A DNA stretch of 64,000 nt from NCBI GenBank assembly GCA_902631395.1, contig CACOYM010000005.1:84412-148411 (forward strand). The letters are read 5' to 3'. This DNA comes from Halieaceae bacterium. Its GTDB lineage: Bacteria; Pseudomonadota; Gammaproteobacteria; Pseudomonadales; Halieaceae. This document shows positions 17,555 through 28,497 of the stretch, piece by piece. The notes beneath the pieces were generated by a model. That model searched no databases and was not told where the DNA came from. It was given only the letters and a program-made list of their open reading frames with translations. The position numbers and the translations under genes are program-made. Numbering within the stretch: position 1 is the stretch's first letter; each line of letters starts with the position of its first letter.

Positions 17555-17682
17555 GCATCGCTCAGTCAAATCGTGGCCGCATGTTACGAGAAGTAAGGGC
17601 GGCCGCGCCCAGTCCGTAGCCTGCAGATCCTCAAAGGCAGGCTGTCGGCTCGTATGCGTAATCGAGGCCCGCCTCCCCTGTA

Positions 17683-18726
17683 TCAGGCAGGGGTTACCAG
17701 CTTTTCATCCGACTGGGCGTGAATCCAATACAGTACCGCAGTCAGTAACAAGACCGCACCTAACTGATGAGTTGCCGCAACGGGAATCGCGACCTGCGTC
17801 AGGACAGTCCCTATACCCAAAGCCAACTGGAAGGTAAGTGCTAACAACATCAAACCCGCGCCTCGCCGCACCCCTGGTCGATCACTGTTGCGCAGCGATC
17901 GCACGCTGAGCACCACGACCAACAGAGCCATACCGTAGGCAAGCATGCGATGGTTGAAGTGGATCGTCGGCACGCCCTCAAAGGTGTCCACCCAGCCCTG
18001 TGAGTAGTAACCCATAGGAACAAAGGTCTCGCCCATCATAGGCCAGGTTGGATAGGCAAAGCCCGCGTCGGTGCCCGCCATAAAGCCGCCGGAGAGAATC
18101 AGTGTATATACACCAAGCACGAGCACCCAGCCCCAACCACTCACATGCTTCAAGGCAGGAGACAATCCAGCGCTCACTCTGAGCACCAGCCACATCATTA
18201 GGGCGTAGATTGCGACAGCCACGCCAAGGTGTGCTGTCAGTCGATATTGGGAAACCGAGGGCCTATCCACGAGCCCGCTCTTCACCATGTACCAGCCGAG
18301 CAGTCCCTGCGCCGCTCCCAGCGTCAGTAATACAATAAGTGTTGGTAGCAGTTGCGGCGTGATCATTCTGCGTAGCGCGAATACCACCAGCGGGACGAAA
18401 TACATCAGGCCAATTAATCGACCCAAAATGCGATGCAGATATTCGAACAAGAAAATCTGCTTGAATCCATCCAGGTCCATACCTTGGTTGATCTTTTGGT
18501 ACTCGGGGTATTGCTGATAAGCCGCAAAAGTTTCTAACCACTGTGCTTCGGTGAGTGGCGGTATCACGCCCATTATCGGTCGCCAGTCAACCATTGAGAG
18601 ACCTGACTCAGTGAGCCGAGTGACGCCGCCCAACAGAATCATTCCAAAGATCGTGGCTGCACATACCGCCAGCCAGAGCGCTATCCAGCGCGCACTGTCC
18701 TGCGCGTCTACTGTCGCTGTTGTCAT
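17683..18726 (-). CDS. ctaA: heme A synthase (COX15/CtaA)
   Basis: This membrane enzyme oxidises the C8 methyl of heme O to a formyl group, giving heme A for aa3-type cytochrome c oxidase. The 347-residue product has about eight membrane segments, with GGVTRLTESGLSMVDWRPIMGVIPP, EYLHRILGRLIGLMYF, LTAHLGVAVAIYALM, FNHRMLAYGMALLVVV and ATHQLGAVLLLTAVLYW carrying the heme-binding and active-site histidines. ATG 18726 is preceded by GGGGTGAG and places TM1 properly; 45 upstream in-frame residues look non-native. No oxidase, ctaB or SCO genes adjoin it. CCCCTG/CAGGGG pairs across its stop codon but has no T run. Confidence 0.93.
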   Translation of the reverse strand: MTTATVDAQDSARWIALWLAVCAATIFGMILLGGVTRLTESGLSMVDWRPIMGVIPPLTEAQWLETFAAYQQYPEYQKINQGMDLDGFKQIFLFEYLHRILGRLIGLMYFVPLVVFALRRMITPQLLPTLIVLLTLGAAQGLLGWYMVKSGLVDRPSVSQYRLTAHLGVAVAIYALMMWLVLRVSAGLSPALKHVSGWGWVLVLGVYTLILSGGFMAGTDAGFAYPTWPMMGETFVPMGYYSQGWVDTFEGVPTIHFNHRMLAYGMALLVVVLSVRSLRNSDRPGVRRGAGLMLLALTFQLALGIGTVLTQVAIPVAATHQLGAVLLLTAVLYWIHAQSDEKLVTPA

Positions 18727-18813
18727 ATTCTCACCCCCCAGGGTTCGCATTCTACCTAAATCCGCGCAAAAGTTATTTTCTGTCCTACACTGGCGAAGTT
18801 CAGGAGAATGTCC

Positions 18814-20748
18814 ATGCCCTACATCCGCCTCGATCGGATCGAATTCAGTATCGGGAACCAAATCTTACTGGATAAAGTGAACCTCACTCTGGATAAGGGT
18901 GAGCGGATGGGCCTGCTTGGCAGAAACGGCGCGGGAAAATCAACGCTAATGCGCATTCTCTCGGGTGAGCTGAACCAGGAGGATGGCAAACGCTGGATCG
19001 ATCCCAATATCACGGTTGCCCGGCTGGAACAGGCGCTACCTGAGAATCTGGAGACAACAGTATTCGACTACATTGCGACGGGGTTAGCCAAAACAGGTGC
19101 TCTTTTGTCCCGATACCAAACACTCATATCGGATACCTCAGGACAGAATCTAGATGAGTTGAGTCAGATCCAGTCAGAGCTGGAGCACCTTGACGGCTGG
19201 TCGATGGCGCAACGCATCGAGAAAATACTGCAGCAGCTTAACCTTCATGCCGATGAGCGACTTGCGACCCTGTCGGGTGGATGGCGTCGGCGCGCCGCGC
19301 TTGCGCGCGCGTTGGTCAAAGAGCCCGACGTCTTACTGCTCGATGAGCCGACCAACCACCTCGATATTCCCTCCATTGACTGGCTGGAGCAACAGGTCGA
19401 TGCATTCGAGGGCGCCATCGTGCTGATCACCCACGACCGACGTTTTCTACAAAGAGTCTGCAATCGTATTGGTGAGCTCGATCGGGGTCATCTGTCGCTG
19501 TGGCAAGCAGATTACGCCAAGTTTCGAATGCTACGGGAACAGCAGGCCGAGGCTAAGGCGAGGCAGGAAGCACTTTTTGACAAAAAGCTTGCGCAGGAAG
19601 AAACCTGGATCCGACAAGGTATTAAAGCCAGGCGCACGCGCAATGAAGGTCGCGTTAGGGCGCTAGAAGTCATGCGCGAGGAGCGTGCGCAACGGCGTGT
19701 GGCACTGGGCAAAGGGAGTTTTGCACTCGAAGAGGCCAACCGCTCGGGACGTCGCGTTGCCGAGGCACGGGGCATCTCGTTCCGCTACGACAACGAGCCG
19801 GTGGTCAACGAATTCTCCACCGTCATTCAAAGGGGCGACCGTATTGGCATCGTGGGTAGCAACGGCGTCGGAAAAACCACCGTCATCAAATTGCTGCTGG
19901 GTGAGCTCACACCTGATAAAGGCGATGTGCTGCTTGGCACTCAACTAGAAATCGCCTATTCAGATCAACTGCGAGATGAACTCGATCCCAATAAAAATCT
20001 GATCGATAACGTCTGTGGAGGGCAAGAATTTATCGAAATCAACGGCCAGCGTCGTCACGCCATCAGCTACCTGAGCGACTTCCTGTTTGCCCCCGATCGC
20101 ATCCGTACACCCGTCAAGGCCCTATCCGGAGGCGAAATCAACCGGGCGATCCTGGCACGCTTGTTCACACGACCTGCCAACGTGCTCATTCTCGACGAAC
20201 CAACCAACGATCTAGATCTCGAAACCCTCGAGCTACTGGAAGAAATTCTGCTCGAATTTAAAGGTACCATTATTCTGGTGAGCCACGACCGTCATTTTCT
20301 AGACAAAGTGGTCACCAGCTTGCTGGTGATGAGCGGTAACGGCAACATCGAAGAGCAAACAGGCAGCTACTCGGACTGGGAAGCCCGAGGTGGACGACTT
20401 GAGGCGCCTAAAGGCGCGTCAATGAACACTTCGGCAGCTGCCAATCCTGCAGACGCTGCCACCGATGAGAGCGAGGCGCCGCTAAAATTGATACCTAACG
20501 ACGGAATCGACAGCACACCCCTAAGGCAGAAAACCAAATTGAGTTACAAGGAGCAGCGGGAGCTGGACGCACTACCCGCTGAGATCAAGTCACTAGAGAC
20601 GCATCACGCGGACCTACTCGCACTCATCGCTCAGCCAGACTTTTATGAGCGGTCACCTGAAGATGTGGCAACCACGCTCACCGCCATCACGGAATCGGAG
20701 GAGGCGCTCGATCGTGCTCTCGAGCGCTTGGTTGAACTTGAGGGATAA
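18814..20748 (+). CDS. uup: ABC-F ATPase Uup
   Basis: A 644-residue soluble ABC-F protein with two ATP-binding cassettes and no membrane domain. Cassette 1 has GRNGAGKST (residues 36-44), LSGGWRRRAALARAL and LLLDEPTNHLD; cassette 2 has GSNGVGKTT, LSGGEINRAILARL and LILDEPTNDLD. A charged linker joins them, and a C-terminal coiled coil (about the last 80 residues, YKEQRELDALPAEIKSLE) is the Uup hallmark that binds DNA or ribosomes. ATG 18814 lies 7 bases after AGGAG; the ATG two codons earlier is too close. It is divergent from ctaA by 87 bases. Confidence 0.92.
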   Translation: MPYIRLDRIEFSIGNQILLDKVNLTLDKGERMGLLGRNGAGKSTLMRILSGELNQEDGKRWIDPNITVARLEQALPENLETTVFDYIATGLAKTGALLSRYQTLISDTSGQNLDELSQIQSELEHLDGWSMAQRIEKILQQLNLHADERLATLSGGWRRRAALARALVKEPDVLLLDEPTNHLDIPSIDWLEQQVDAFEGAIVLITHDRRFLQRVCNRIGELDRGHLSLWQADYAKFRMLREQQAEAKARQEALFDKKLAQEETWIRQGIKARRTRNEGRVRALEVMREERAQRRVALGKGSFALEEANRSGRRVAEARGISFRYDNEPVVNEFSTVIQRGDRIGIVGSNGVGKTTVIKLLLGELTPDKGDVLLGTQLEIAYSDQLRDELDPNKNLIDNVCGGQEFIEINGQRRHAISYLSDFLFAPDRIRTPVKALSGGEINRAILARLFTRPANVLILDEPTNDLDLETLELLEEILLEFKGTIILVSHDRHFLDKVVTSLLVMSGNGNIEEQTGSYSDWEARGGRLEAPKGASMNTSAAANPADAATDESEAPLKLIPNDGIDSTPLRQKTKLSYKEQRELDALPAEIKSLETHHADLLALIAQPDFYERSPEDVATTLTAITESEEALDRALERLVELEG

Positions 20749-20768
20749 GCCAGACGATACGAAACACT

Positions 20769-21956
20769 TTAGATGACTGAGGCAACCGCCTCGACTACCC
20801 GCCCGAGGTTGTTCGCGTTGAGCCCGGCAATGTTGATGCGGGATGAGTCCAACAGATAAACGGACTGCTCCTCTCTCAAGCGCTGGGCCTGCTCAACGCC
20901 GAGCCCGAGAAACGAAAACATACCGTGCTCGGTGCCTATAAAACCGAAGTCTTGCCCGGTCGCAGTTGTCAAAGCTTCCTGAAACTTGCCTCGCAGGTCG
21001 TTAATCCGCCCACAAATATGGCCCAGCTCCGTCTCCCATGATGATCGCAATGCGGGCGAAGAAAGTACCCGGCCCGCCAATAGCGCACCGTGTGCAGGCG
21101 GCATCGAATATACGCGACGCGCGGCTGATACGGCCTGACTGGCCATTGCTTCGGCCGCACGCGCATCGCCACCCACGAACACTACGGCTCCCGCACGCTC
21201 TCGATACAAGCCAATATTTTTTGACGACGATACGGCGATAATCATCTCAGGAACACGCTCAAGTACCGCGCGAATACCAGCGGCATCCTCCTCAAGACCT
21301 GCCCCCATCCCCTGATAAGCAAAATCAATCATCGGGAGCAGTTGCCGCTGGGCCAGCAAAGCACCCAGCGACCCCCACTGTTCCAAGCTAGGATCGACGC
21401 CACTTGGGTTGTGGCAGCAACCATGAAGCAACACAACATCACCGGCCTGCGCACTCTCCAGATCCGCCAACATTGCCTCAAAATCAAGGCCTTTCATCTC
21501 TGAGGAATAGTAGCGATACGTTTTGAATTGCAGTCCGACCGAACCCATCAGCGGGATGTGCACAGGCCAGGTTGGATCGCTGACCCAGACTGTCGCCTTC
21601 GGCGCGGCCGCATTAAGCACCTCTGCGCCCAAGCGAACCGCGCCACAACCTCCGGGGGTCTGCACCGCCGAGGTCCGATCACCAAGCGCAGCCAGGTCAG
21701 ACTCTCCGAATACCAGTGAGCGGACGCCATTCAAGTAGTCAGGGTCACCCTGTGGTGGCATGTAGACTTTAGTTCGCTCCTCGCTTACCAGCGCCTGCTG
21801 CGCTTGCTGCACCGCCTCAAACACGGGGCATAGGCCGGTTTCATCCATGTAAACTCCCAGCGTTAAATCCACCTTGTTGGGGTTAGGATCAGCGCGACAA
21901 GCCGCCGCAAGGCCTAGAATGGAATCAGGTGGAAGCACAGGGAGAGAGTCAAACAT
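20769..21956 (-). CDS. aromatic/aspartate aminotransferase (class I)
   Basis: A 395-residue PLP enzyme of the AspC/TyrB family, exchanging amino groups between aspartate or aromatic amino acids and 2-oxoglutarate. It has the start PPDSILGLAAACRADPNPNKVDLTLGVY, the HGCCHNPSGVDPSLEQW motif, and the PLP-lysine region SSSKNIGLYRERAGAV. The C-terminus includes the GMFSFLG segment before the substrate Arg in SRINIAG. Start ATG 21956 gives the canonical family N-terminus; 23 upstream codons are probably untranslated. AspC and TyrB cannot be separated here. It is convergent with uup and divergent from cmoA. Confidence 0.9.
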   Translation of the reverse strand: MFDSLPVLPPDSILGLAAACRADPNPNKVDLTLGVYMDETGLCPVFEAVQQAQQALVSEERTKVYMPPQGDPDYLNGVRSLVFGESDLAALGDRTSAVQTPGGCGAVRLGAEVLNAAAPKATVWVSDPTWPVHIPLMGSVGLQFKTYRYYSSEMKGLDFEAMLADLESAQAGDVVLLHGCCHNPSGVDPSLEQWGSLGALLAQRQLLPMIDFAYQGMGAGLEEDAAGIRAVLERVPEMIIAVSSSKNIGLYRERAGAVVFVGGDARAAEAMASQAVSAARRVYSMPPAHGALLAGRVLSSPALRSSWETELGHICGRINDLRGKFQEALTTATGQDFGFIGTEHGMFSFLGLGVEQAQRLREEQSVYLLDSSRINIAGLNANNLGRVVEAVASVI

Positions 21957-22112
21957 GAGGAACACTCGGAAACGTAAGATCAGGGATAGCGCGAGAGTAT
22001 GCGCGACGAACCGAGGCGCCCACAAGCCCTGTTATCCTCTGTCCTCCGCCTTCAATCGCTCACTTTTTCTCTGCCCCACAAACAACCACCTCATCCACAT
22101 CTCTATGCCGTC

Positions 22113-22883
22113 ATGACAACCTCCACAAAAGGTACATCGCCGCCAACCACCTCACTTGGCCGCCGCGATGAGCTTTTCTCCTCACCCTTGTCTGACCCCG
22201 GTCTGTTTCGTTTCGACGCTTCAGTCGCCTCGGTCTTCCCGGATATGATCAATCGCTCAGTGCCGGGATATGCGACGGTAGTGGGCATGACGGGCACTCT
22301 GGCCGCGAAACATGCTCGCCCGGGCTCAAAAATCTATGATCTGGGGTGCTCCTGGGGGGCATCGCTGCTGTCAGTAGCGCGGGAGGCGACCTGTAAGCAA
22401 TGCCAGCTTATTGGCGTCGATAATTCGGAAGCTATGCTCTCGCAGGCAAGCGCTCACCTCGCGCAATTTCCGGAGGCCAGCCGCATAGAACTACTTCATG
22501 CTGATATCTTGGAAACCTCCCTCGAAGATGCCAGTGTGGTGATCATGAACTACACACTCCAGTTCATAGCTGTCGAAGAGCGCGCATCCTTACTTCGCCG
22601 CATTCGCGCGGCAATGCGGCCAGGGGATGTGCTGATCCTCTCGGAGAAGCTGGCCCTGCCAGATCAGCAGCTCAACGAATACCTGATCGACCTTCACCAT
22701 GACTTCAAGCGCCAACAGGGTTACAGCGATCTCCAGATCGCTCAGAAACGACAGGCGCTGGAGGACGTTTTGGTGCCCGAGACACGCCAAGTTCACGTAG
22801 CACGTCTGCAAGAAGTGGGTTTCGACCGCTGCGACATCTGGTTTCAGTGTCTAAACTTTGGCTCGCTCATCGCGATTGCATGA
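22113..22883 (+). CDS. cmoA: carboxy-S-adenosyl-L-methionine synthase CmoA
   Basis: CmoA makes carboxy-SAM from SAM and prephenate for wobble-uridine modification (cmo5U34) of tRNAs. The 256-residue protein begins at the ATG giving MTTSTKG, since residues upstream resemble no family member. It shows the Rossmann methyltransferase core: the FRFDASVASVFPDMINRSVPGY motif, SAM loop IYDLGCSWGASLLSVARE, IGVDNSEAMLSQA, and MNYTLQFI. The family is normally close to 250 residues. Its TGA overlaps the cmoB start by ATGA. Confidence 0.95.
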   Translation: MTTSTKGTSPPTTSLGRRDELFSSPLSDPGLFRFDASVASVFPDMINRSVPGYATVVGMTGTLAAKHARPGSKIYDLGCSWGASLLSVAREATCKQCQLIGVDNSEAMLSQASAHLAQFPEASRIELLHADILETSLEDASVVIMNYTLQFIAVEERASLLRRIRAAMRPGDVLILSEKLALPDQQLNEYLIDLHHDFKRQQGYSDLQIAQKRQALEDVLVPETRQVHVARLQEVGFDRCDIWFQCLNFGSLIAIA

Positions 22884-23893
22884 TCACGTCAGTCATACCG
22901 GAACAGACGCTACCTCCGGAGCTCGAGAGCGATTGGAAAGCGCTGCGCTCACGTTGGCAAAAGAGCCCACTGAATGAGTGGGTTAATGTGCTCCCAGAGC
23001 AGTTCAGTATTGGCTTGTCTGAGACGCGTTACGGCGACCTGAGACGCTGGCGGAGAGCGCTGGCGAGTCTGCCAGCCATTACAGCTGATGAAGTTCAGCT
23101 GAATGCTTGGCGAGTCGGATTTTCGGGGACCGTTTCCGATGACACAAGGACGACACTGCAAACCGCCCTGATGGGCCTTCATCCGTGGCGGAAAGGCCCT
23201 TTTGACCTGTGTGGAGTACATGTGGACACCGAGTGGCGATCCGACTGGAAGTGGAACCGCCTGGCAGATGCCATCGCACCCTTAGCAGGCCGCCGGGTGC
23301 TCGATGTGGGCTGCGGCAACGGCTATCACTGTTGGCGTATGTTGGGTGCAGGTGCTGCAGAGGTCATTGGCGTCGACCCTACACCGCTATTTGTTCTGCA
23401 ATTCAAAGCACTCCAACACTATCTGCAAAAACCGGGCATTCACGTCTTACCGATGACGCTCGAAGCCATGCAAGAGCACTTACCTGTGTTCGACACGGTT
23501 TTTTCAATGGGAGTGCTGTATCACCGTCGTGATCCAATGGAGCACCTAATGGGCCTGAAACACAAACTGGCGCCCGAAGGTCAGTTGGTGCTAGAAACGT
23601 TAGTCATCGAAGGGGACGATGACGCCCTGCTGGAGCCCAATGGTCGTTATGCGTGCATGGGCAATGTCTGGAAACTGCCGAGTCCCGGCCTCGCCGTTCG
23701 CTGGCTCAATCAGGCGGGCTTTGATGAGATCCGGATCATCGACGTTGGCGCGACGTCACTGGACGAACAGCGCCGCACGGCCTGGATGACGTTTCACTCA
23801 CTCGAAGAGTTTCTTGACCCCAACGACCTCAGCCTCACGATTGAAGGCTTCCCGGCTCCCCGCCGAGCCATCCTCACAGCCCACAGACCCTGA
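22880..23893 (+). CDS. cmoB: tRNA U34 carboxymethyltransferase CmoB
   Basis: CmoB transfers the carboxymethyl group of carboxy-SAM to 5-hydroxyuridine 34 of tRNA. The 337-residue protein has an N-terminal helical domain with WRKGPFDLCGVHVDTEWRSDWKWNR, then the Rossmann core GRRVLDVGCGNGYHCWRMLGAGAAEVIGVDPT and TVFSMGVLYHRRDPMEHL. ATG 22880 overlaps the cmoA stop (ATGA), implying translational coupling. It runs convergent to lon with a 71-base gap. Confidence 0.95.
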   Translation: MITSVIPEQTLPPELESDWKALRSRWQKSPLNEWVNVLPEQFSIGLSETRYGDLRRWRRALASLPAITADEVQLNAWRVGFSGTVSDDTRTTLQTALMGLHPWRKGPFDLCGVHVDTEWRSDWKWNRLADAIAPLAGRRVLDVGCGNGYHCWRMLGAGAAEVIGVDPTPLFVLQFKALQHYLQKPGIHVLPMTLEAMQEHLPVFDTVFSMGVLYHRRDPMEHLMGLKHKLAPEGQLVLETLVIEGDDDALLEPNGRYACMGNVWKLPSPGLAVRWLNQAGFDEIRIIDVGATSLDEQRRTAWMTFHSLEEFLDPNDLSLTIEGFPAPRRAILTAHRP

Positions 23894-23964
23894 CACCTTC
23901 GATCTCACGCTCGACGCTCCATCCGCGCTACTCAGGAGCGGGCTTGCGGTGATACCGTTCAAAC

Positions 23965-26394
23965 TTAGTGGAGTTGCTCTCGCTCTGACGATGCGTTGAA
24001 CACTATATCAAAGACCTCGCGGAAACCTCGCACACAGTGCACCGTGATGCCTTCGCGCAAGTAATCGGGGAGTGCCTCGTAATCGCCCTTATTGGCAAAC
24101 GGCAAGATAATCTCCTTCACCCGGACGCGTCGCGCCGCGATCACTTTCTCACGAATGCCACCCACTGCGAGCACCTGCCCAGTCAGCGTCAACTCTCCGG
24201 TCATCGCCAGGGGTCGCGGCAAGCGCTCACCGCGTGCTAACGATACCAGTGCCGTTGCCATGGTAATCCCCGCGCTTGGACCATCCTTGGGGGTTGCCCC
24301 CTCGGGCACGTGGAGATGAACCATCGACATGTCAAAAAAGTCCGTCTCGCAACCAAACTCCCGAAGGTGCGCCAAGACGTAACTCTGAGCGATCTCAGCG
24401 CTCTCCTTCATCACATCACCCAACTGACCCGTGAGCTTGAAGCCCCGGTTGAGGGTGTGGATCTTGGAAGACTCGATACTGAGAGTCACACCACCCATCG
24501 CCGTCCAGGCAAGCCCCGTCACCACGCCCCTTCCACGCTGAACCCGCTCAGGCTTGAATCGAGCCTGACCAAGGATAGCTTCTACCTCTCGCTTGCCGAT
24601 GCGCTCCCGCTTGGTGTCTTCCTCGACCATCTTTAGAATAGACGCCCTCACCAGCGAACCGAGCTGCTTCTCCAACCCCCTCACGCCAGCCTCGCGACTG
24701 TAGGCATCTATCACCAATCGAATCGCCGCGTCATTAATACGGATCTGGCTGGGCGCGGCGCCATGGCGTTCCAGTAGCTTTGGCCACAAATGATTTTTGG
24801 CAATTGCCAGCTTTTCCTCTGCGATGTACCCGGATAAACGGATCTCTTCCATGCGATCGAGCAGTGGTCCCGGAATAGTGTCGAGCTGATTCGCGGTACA
24901 AACGAATAACACTCTCGACAGGTCGATGCGCAGGTCGAGATAATGATCCAAAAACTCACAGTTCTGCTCAGGATCGAGCACTTCCAGTAACGCGGAGGCG
25001 GGATCGCCTTGAAAAGATGTGCCGATCTTGTCGATCTCGTCGAGCATAATGACCGGATTCTCAAACTCAACCTCTTTCAGTGCCTGCACCAATTTCCCAG
25101 GCATAGCCCCAACGTAGGTGCGCCTGTGTCCCCTAATTTCCGCCTCATCCCGCATACCACCCACACTGAACCGATAAAATTTTCGATTCAGCGCGGCGGC
25201 AATAGATTTGCCTATGCTGGTCTTACCCACACCCGGTGGCCCGACCAGTAACAAGATGGAGCCATCGATACTGCCTTTGAAGGCGCCGACAGCCAAAAAC
25301 TCCGTAATACGGGCTTTAACGTCATCTAGCCCATCGTGGTGCGTTTCGAGCGCAACGCGCGCTTGCTTCAAATCAAGATTATCTTCTGAATAGATACCCC
25401 AGGGAACGGAGGTTGCCCAATCCAGATAATTGCGGGTTACTCCGTACTCTGGCGAGCCCGATTCGAGCACCTTCAGCTTGTCGAATTCTTCCTCGATACG
25501 ATCACGCACCTTTTGCGGCGGATGCAGGTTTTCGAGCCGTTGCTGGAAACGCTCTAAATCAGAAGTGTTATCGTCTTTGGAGATCCCGAGTTCTTTCTCA
25601 ATCACCTTCATCTGCTCACGCAGAAAAAATTCGCGCTGATTGGCCAGCACCTTCTCATTCACCTGCGTAGTGATTTGTCCTTGCAGGGTGGCCACTTCTT
25701 TTTCACGCTTCAGGAGCTCCAGTGCTTTTGTCATGCGTTGGGCCAGAGGCAAAGTCTCTAGTACCTCCTGTAATTGAGTGCCACTCGCGGTTGTAAGCGC
25801 CGCCGCAAAGTCAGCCAACAAACTGGGCTGGTTAGGATTGAACTGCCCGATGTGCTGCTTGAGCTCCTCGCTATACAACGGATTTAGGGGTAACAGCTCC
25901 TTTATGGCTGCAATAATGGCCATGGCGTAGGCTTTAATCTCATCGCTTTCTCGATCACCTTGGCTCCGAGGGTAGTCAACCTGTGCAACCAGCGGACCGT
26001 TTTTATTCAGCCAGCGCAATATGCGAAAACGGCGCAATCCTTGCGCTAAGAATTGCCCGTTGTGCTCAGCCATCGAGGGACGATGTAAGCGCACGACACA
26101 CCCTGTAGTGGGGAATTGCTCAGCCATCGCCCGACTTGGATCGGATTCGTCAACAAAAGCCAAGCCCAACAAATCTGAGCCCTGCTGGGCAATCGCGTCC
26201 AGAGTCGCCTGCCAATTCTCCGGATTAAACGCCACAGGCTGAACTTGACCCGGAAAGAACGGGCGCCCCGGTAACGGCAACAGCACCAATGTGTCAGGCA
26301 GTACTTCATCTGCAAGCACAGGCGTCGTAACGTCTTCACCTGTTTCAGGTGGCAATACCTCTGGGTCGCGTTGAATTTCGTCTTGCTGATCCAC
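23965..26394 (-). CDS. lon: ATP-dependent protease Lon
   Basis: Lon degrades misfolded and regulatory proteins as a soluble homohexamer. The 809-residue protein has an N-terminal substrate-binding domain ([19 protein letters not shown]), coiled coil, an AAA module with Walker [15 protein letters not shown], and a protease domain with catalytic Ser in [11 protein letters not shown] and Lys in [14 protein letters not shown] 26394 is chosen because GGAG lies 8 bases upstream, whereas the more distal TTG at 26496 has no ribosome binding site. Only one monocistronic lon is seen. The start region has extra acidic residues before the domain. Confidence 0.94.
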   Translation of the reverse strand: MDQQDEIQRDPEVLPPETGEDVTTPVLADEVLPDTLVLLPLPGRPFFPGQVQPVAFNPENWQATLDAIAQQGSDLLGLAFVDESDPSRAMAEQFPTTGCVVRLHRPSMAEHNGQFLAQGLRRFRILRWLNKNGPLVAQVDYPRSQGDRESDEIKAYAMAIIAAIKELLPLNPLYSEELKQHIGQFNPNQPSLLADFAAALTTASGTQLQEVLETLPLAQRMTKALELLKREKEVATLQGQITTQVNEKVLANQREFFLREQMKVIEKELGISKDDNTSDLERFQQRLENLHPPQKVRDRIEEEFDKLKVLESGSPEYGVTRNYLDWATSVPWGIYSEDNLDLKQARVALETHHDGLDDVKARITEFLAVGAFKGSIDGSILLLVGPPGVGKTSIGKSIAAALNRKFYRFSVGGMRDEAEIRGHRRTYVGAMPGKLVQALKEVEFENPVIMLDEIDKIGTSFQGDPASALLEVLDPEQNCEFLDHYLDLRIDLSRVLFVCTANQLDTIPGPLLDRMEEIRLSGYIAEEKLAIAKNHLWPKLLERHGAAPSQIRINDAAIRLVIDAYSREAGVRGLEKQLGSLVRASILKMVEEDTKRERIGKREVEAILGQARFKPERVQRGRGVVTGLAWTAMGGVTLSIESSKIHTLNRGFKLTGQLGDVMKESAEIAQSYVLAHLREFGCETDFFDMSMVHLHVPEGATPKDGPSAGITMATALVSLARGERLPRPLAMTGELTLTGQVLAVGGIREKVIAARRVRVKEIILPFANKGDYEALPDYLREGITVHCVRGFREVFDIVFNASSEREQLH

Positions 26395-26560
26395 GATACT
26401 GTCTCCACTGGGGCTCGCTTTTTGGCAGCCTCGTATAGTGACATGGGGATCTATGAGTGGTTTTTCAAGTCGGCTTTCTGCTCCAGCGGCCCTCAAAGGA
26501 GGAGGGAAGCGCTTTTCATAGAGCGGCTATCAGCACCCTGCGGCCATGATGAGTGCGTAA

Positions 26561-26899
26561 TCAGTCGTCAGCAGAGGATGGCGTTGCGCCCTTCGGCATT
26601 ACTGGAAATGGCGCAATCTTTGCGCTGCCACCATCAGAAATGCGGGCTGCGCCTTCCTTTTCGACTTCATCAATTCTGACTATGGATTGAAGGGGAATGT
26701 AGCTCCGCTTAACCCCCGAAAACTCACTTTTTAACTTTTCTTCACCAGGATCGACCAATATTTGCGATTTCTCGCCGAACACGAGTTCCTCAATCTCAAC
26801 AAAGCCCCACATGTCGCTTTGATAGATCTGACGAGCAAACACCTCATAAACCTGACCACCGTTGTGAAAAATGACTTTGTAAATGGGCTGCGATGCCAT
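26561..26899 (-). CDS. DUF1820 family protein
   Basis: A 112-residue protein matching the DUF1820 family, found beside miaB in Pseudomonas-like genomes. It begins MASQPIYKVIFHNGGQVYEVFARQIYQSDMWGFVEIEELVFGEKSQILVDPGEEKLKSEF, the conserved core, and ends in a Gly/Pro/Ala tail. No membrane segment or signal peptide is visible. The function is unknown. It is divergent from miaB across 172 bases. Confidence 0.85.
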   Translation of the reverse strand: MASQPIYKVIFHNGGQVYEVFARQIYQSDMWGFVEIEELVFGEKSQILVDPGEEKLKSEFSGVKRSYIPLQSIVRIDEVEKEGAARISDGGSAKIAPFPVMPKGATPSSADD

Positions 26900-27071
26900 G
26901 GGATCTCCAGCGAGCCGGGCATAATATTAAGAAGGGAGGTTGCATGGTAACACTTTGCGAATAAAGCTCCAGCACCGCGTCGAATTTTTGTCACCAGACG
27001 CTATACTCCGCGACCGAGACATCACAGAGCACAGCCTGAAATGGCTGAGTGCTCGCGTAAATGGACGCTAC

Positions 27072-28418
27072 ATGACTGACGCCAGTCCCAAAAAGCTGTT
27101 TGTTGAGACGCACGGTTGCCAGATGAACGAGTACGACTCGACTCGAATGGCAGACCTACTGAACCTCAGCCACGGGCTTGAGCCAACAGACTCAGCCGAC
27201 GAGGCTGATGTGTTGCTCCTGAACACTTGCTCAATCCGGGAGAAAGCACAGGAAAAAGTGTTCCATCAATTGGGCCGGTGGAAGCACCTTAAGAAAAAGA
27301 ATCCTGATCTGATAATCGGTGTAGGTGGCTGTGTCGCGAGTCAGGAAGGCGCCGAGATCGGCAAACGCGCACCCTATGTTGATCTGATATTCGGTCCCCA
27401 AACCTTGCATCGACTGCCCGAGATGATCGATGACCGTAAGAACGGCGAGCCAGTGGTCGTCGACGTAAGCTTCCCCGAGGTTGAAAAATTTGATCGACTA
27501 CCAGAACCCAGTGTCAAGGGCCCGACAGCTTTCGTTTCGATCATGGAAGGTTGCAGCAAATATTGCACCTTCTGCGTCGTGCCCTATACCCGCGGGGAGG
27601 AAGTGTCGCGTCACGTAGATGACGTGATTGCCGAGATCGATAGCCTCGCGGACCGCGGCGTCAAAGAAGTGAACCTGCTGGGTCAGAACGTGAATGCCTA
27701 CCGCGGCCATAACCAACTGGGCGAGATAGTGGATTTTGCCGATTTGCTTCACCTAGTCAGTCTGGTGCCGGGCATTGAACGCATTCGTTACACCACATCT
27801 CATCCCGTCGAGTTCAGTGATGCCATTGTCGCCTGCTACGCAGACATTCCAGCGTTGGTCGACCACCTGCACCTACCGGTGCAAAGCGGATCTGATCGCG
27901 TTCTGATGGCCATGAAACGCGGCCATACCGCACTTGAATACAAAGCAACTATTCGCGCGCTCCGCAGAATCCGGCCCAATATTTCGCTGTCGTCGGACTT
28001 CATTATCGGCTTCCCCGGCGAGACAGAGGCGGACTTCGCAGCCACGATGAAGTTGATTGAGGACATTGGCTTTGATACGTCTTTCAGTTTTATCTACAGC
28101 GCTCGACCAGGTACACCAGCCGCTGATCTCGCCGATGAAGTGCCCGAGTCGGTCAAAAAGCAGCGTTTGAAAATTTTGCAGGCCCGCATCGCCCAACAAG
28201 CGCAGAGCATTTCTGCGGCAATGGTGGGCACCACGCAGCGGATTTTGGTCACCGGTTTTGCGAAGCGGGACCCAGGCCAATTATCGGGTCGAACCGAGAA
28301 CAACCGCGTGGTGAATTTTTCTAGCCAAAATACCGATCTGATCGGCACATTTATTGAGGTTGAGATCACGACAGCGTACGCCAACTCATTATTGGGCCGA
28401 CTGGCAGGTACGCCCTAA
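27072..28418 (+). CDS. miaB: tRNA-2-methylthio-N6-dimethylallyladenosine synthase MiaB
   Basis: MiaB is a radical-SAM enzyme adding the methylthio group to i6A37 in tRNAs reading U-starting codons. The 448-residue product has the N-terminal MTTase domain with its three cluster cysteines ([31 protein letters not shown]), the radical-SAM motif CSKYCTFC, and a C-terminal TRAM domain. ATG 27072 fits the family start; the frame stays open for 44 codons upstream without homology. It leads the miaB-phoH-ybeY-corC-lnt order that is conserved in gammaproteobacteria. Confidence 0.96.
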   Translation: MTDASPKKLFVETHGCQMNEYDSTRMADLLNLSHGLEPTDSADEADVLLLNTCSIREKAQEKVFHQLGRWKHLKKKNPDLIIGVGGCVASQEGAEIGKRAPYVDLIFGPQTLHRLPEMIDDRKNGEPVVVDVSFPEVEKFDRLPEPSVKGPTAFVSIMEGCSKYCTFCVVPYTRGEEVSRHVDDVIAEIDSLADRGVKEVNLLGQNVNAYRGHNQLGEIVDFADLLHLVSLVPGIERIRYTTSHPVEFSDAIVACYADIPALVDHLHLPVQSGSDRVLMAMKRGHTALEYKATIRALRRIRPNISLSSDFIIGFPGETEADFAATMKLIEDIGFDTSFSFIYSARPGTPAADLADEVPESVKKQRLKILQARIAQQAQSISAAMVGTTQRILVTGFAKRDPGQLSGRTENNRVVNFSSQNTDLIGTFIEVEITTAYANSLLGRLAGTP

Positions 28419-28497
28419 TACCTATTGCAGGAGTTGACTCCACCCATGAGGCGAGTATCTTTTCTATCCCGTTGTGAAAGAGGCGGCTTGAAAACCG

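Noticed and set aside
6721..17682. An intact mobile element or prophage in the accessory stretch
   Set aside because: No integrase, transposase, phage or conjugation gene was recognised. Only the short tRNA repeat points to past mobility.
17685..17705. Intrinsic terminator at the ctaA 3' end
   Set aside because: CCCCTG/CAGGGG is a possible stem but lies across the stop codon and lacks a T run, so it was not listed as a terminator.
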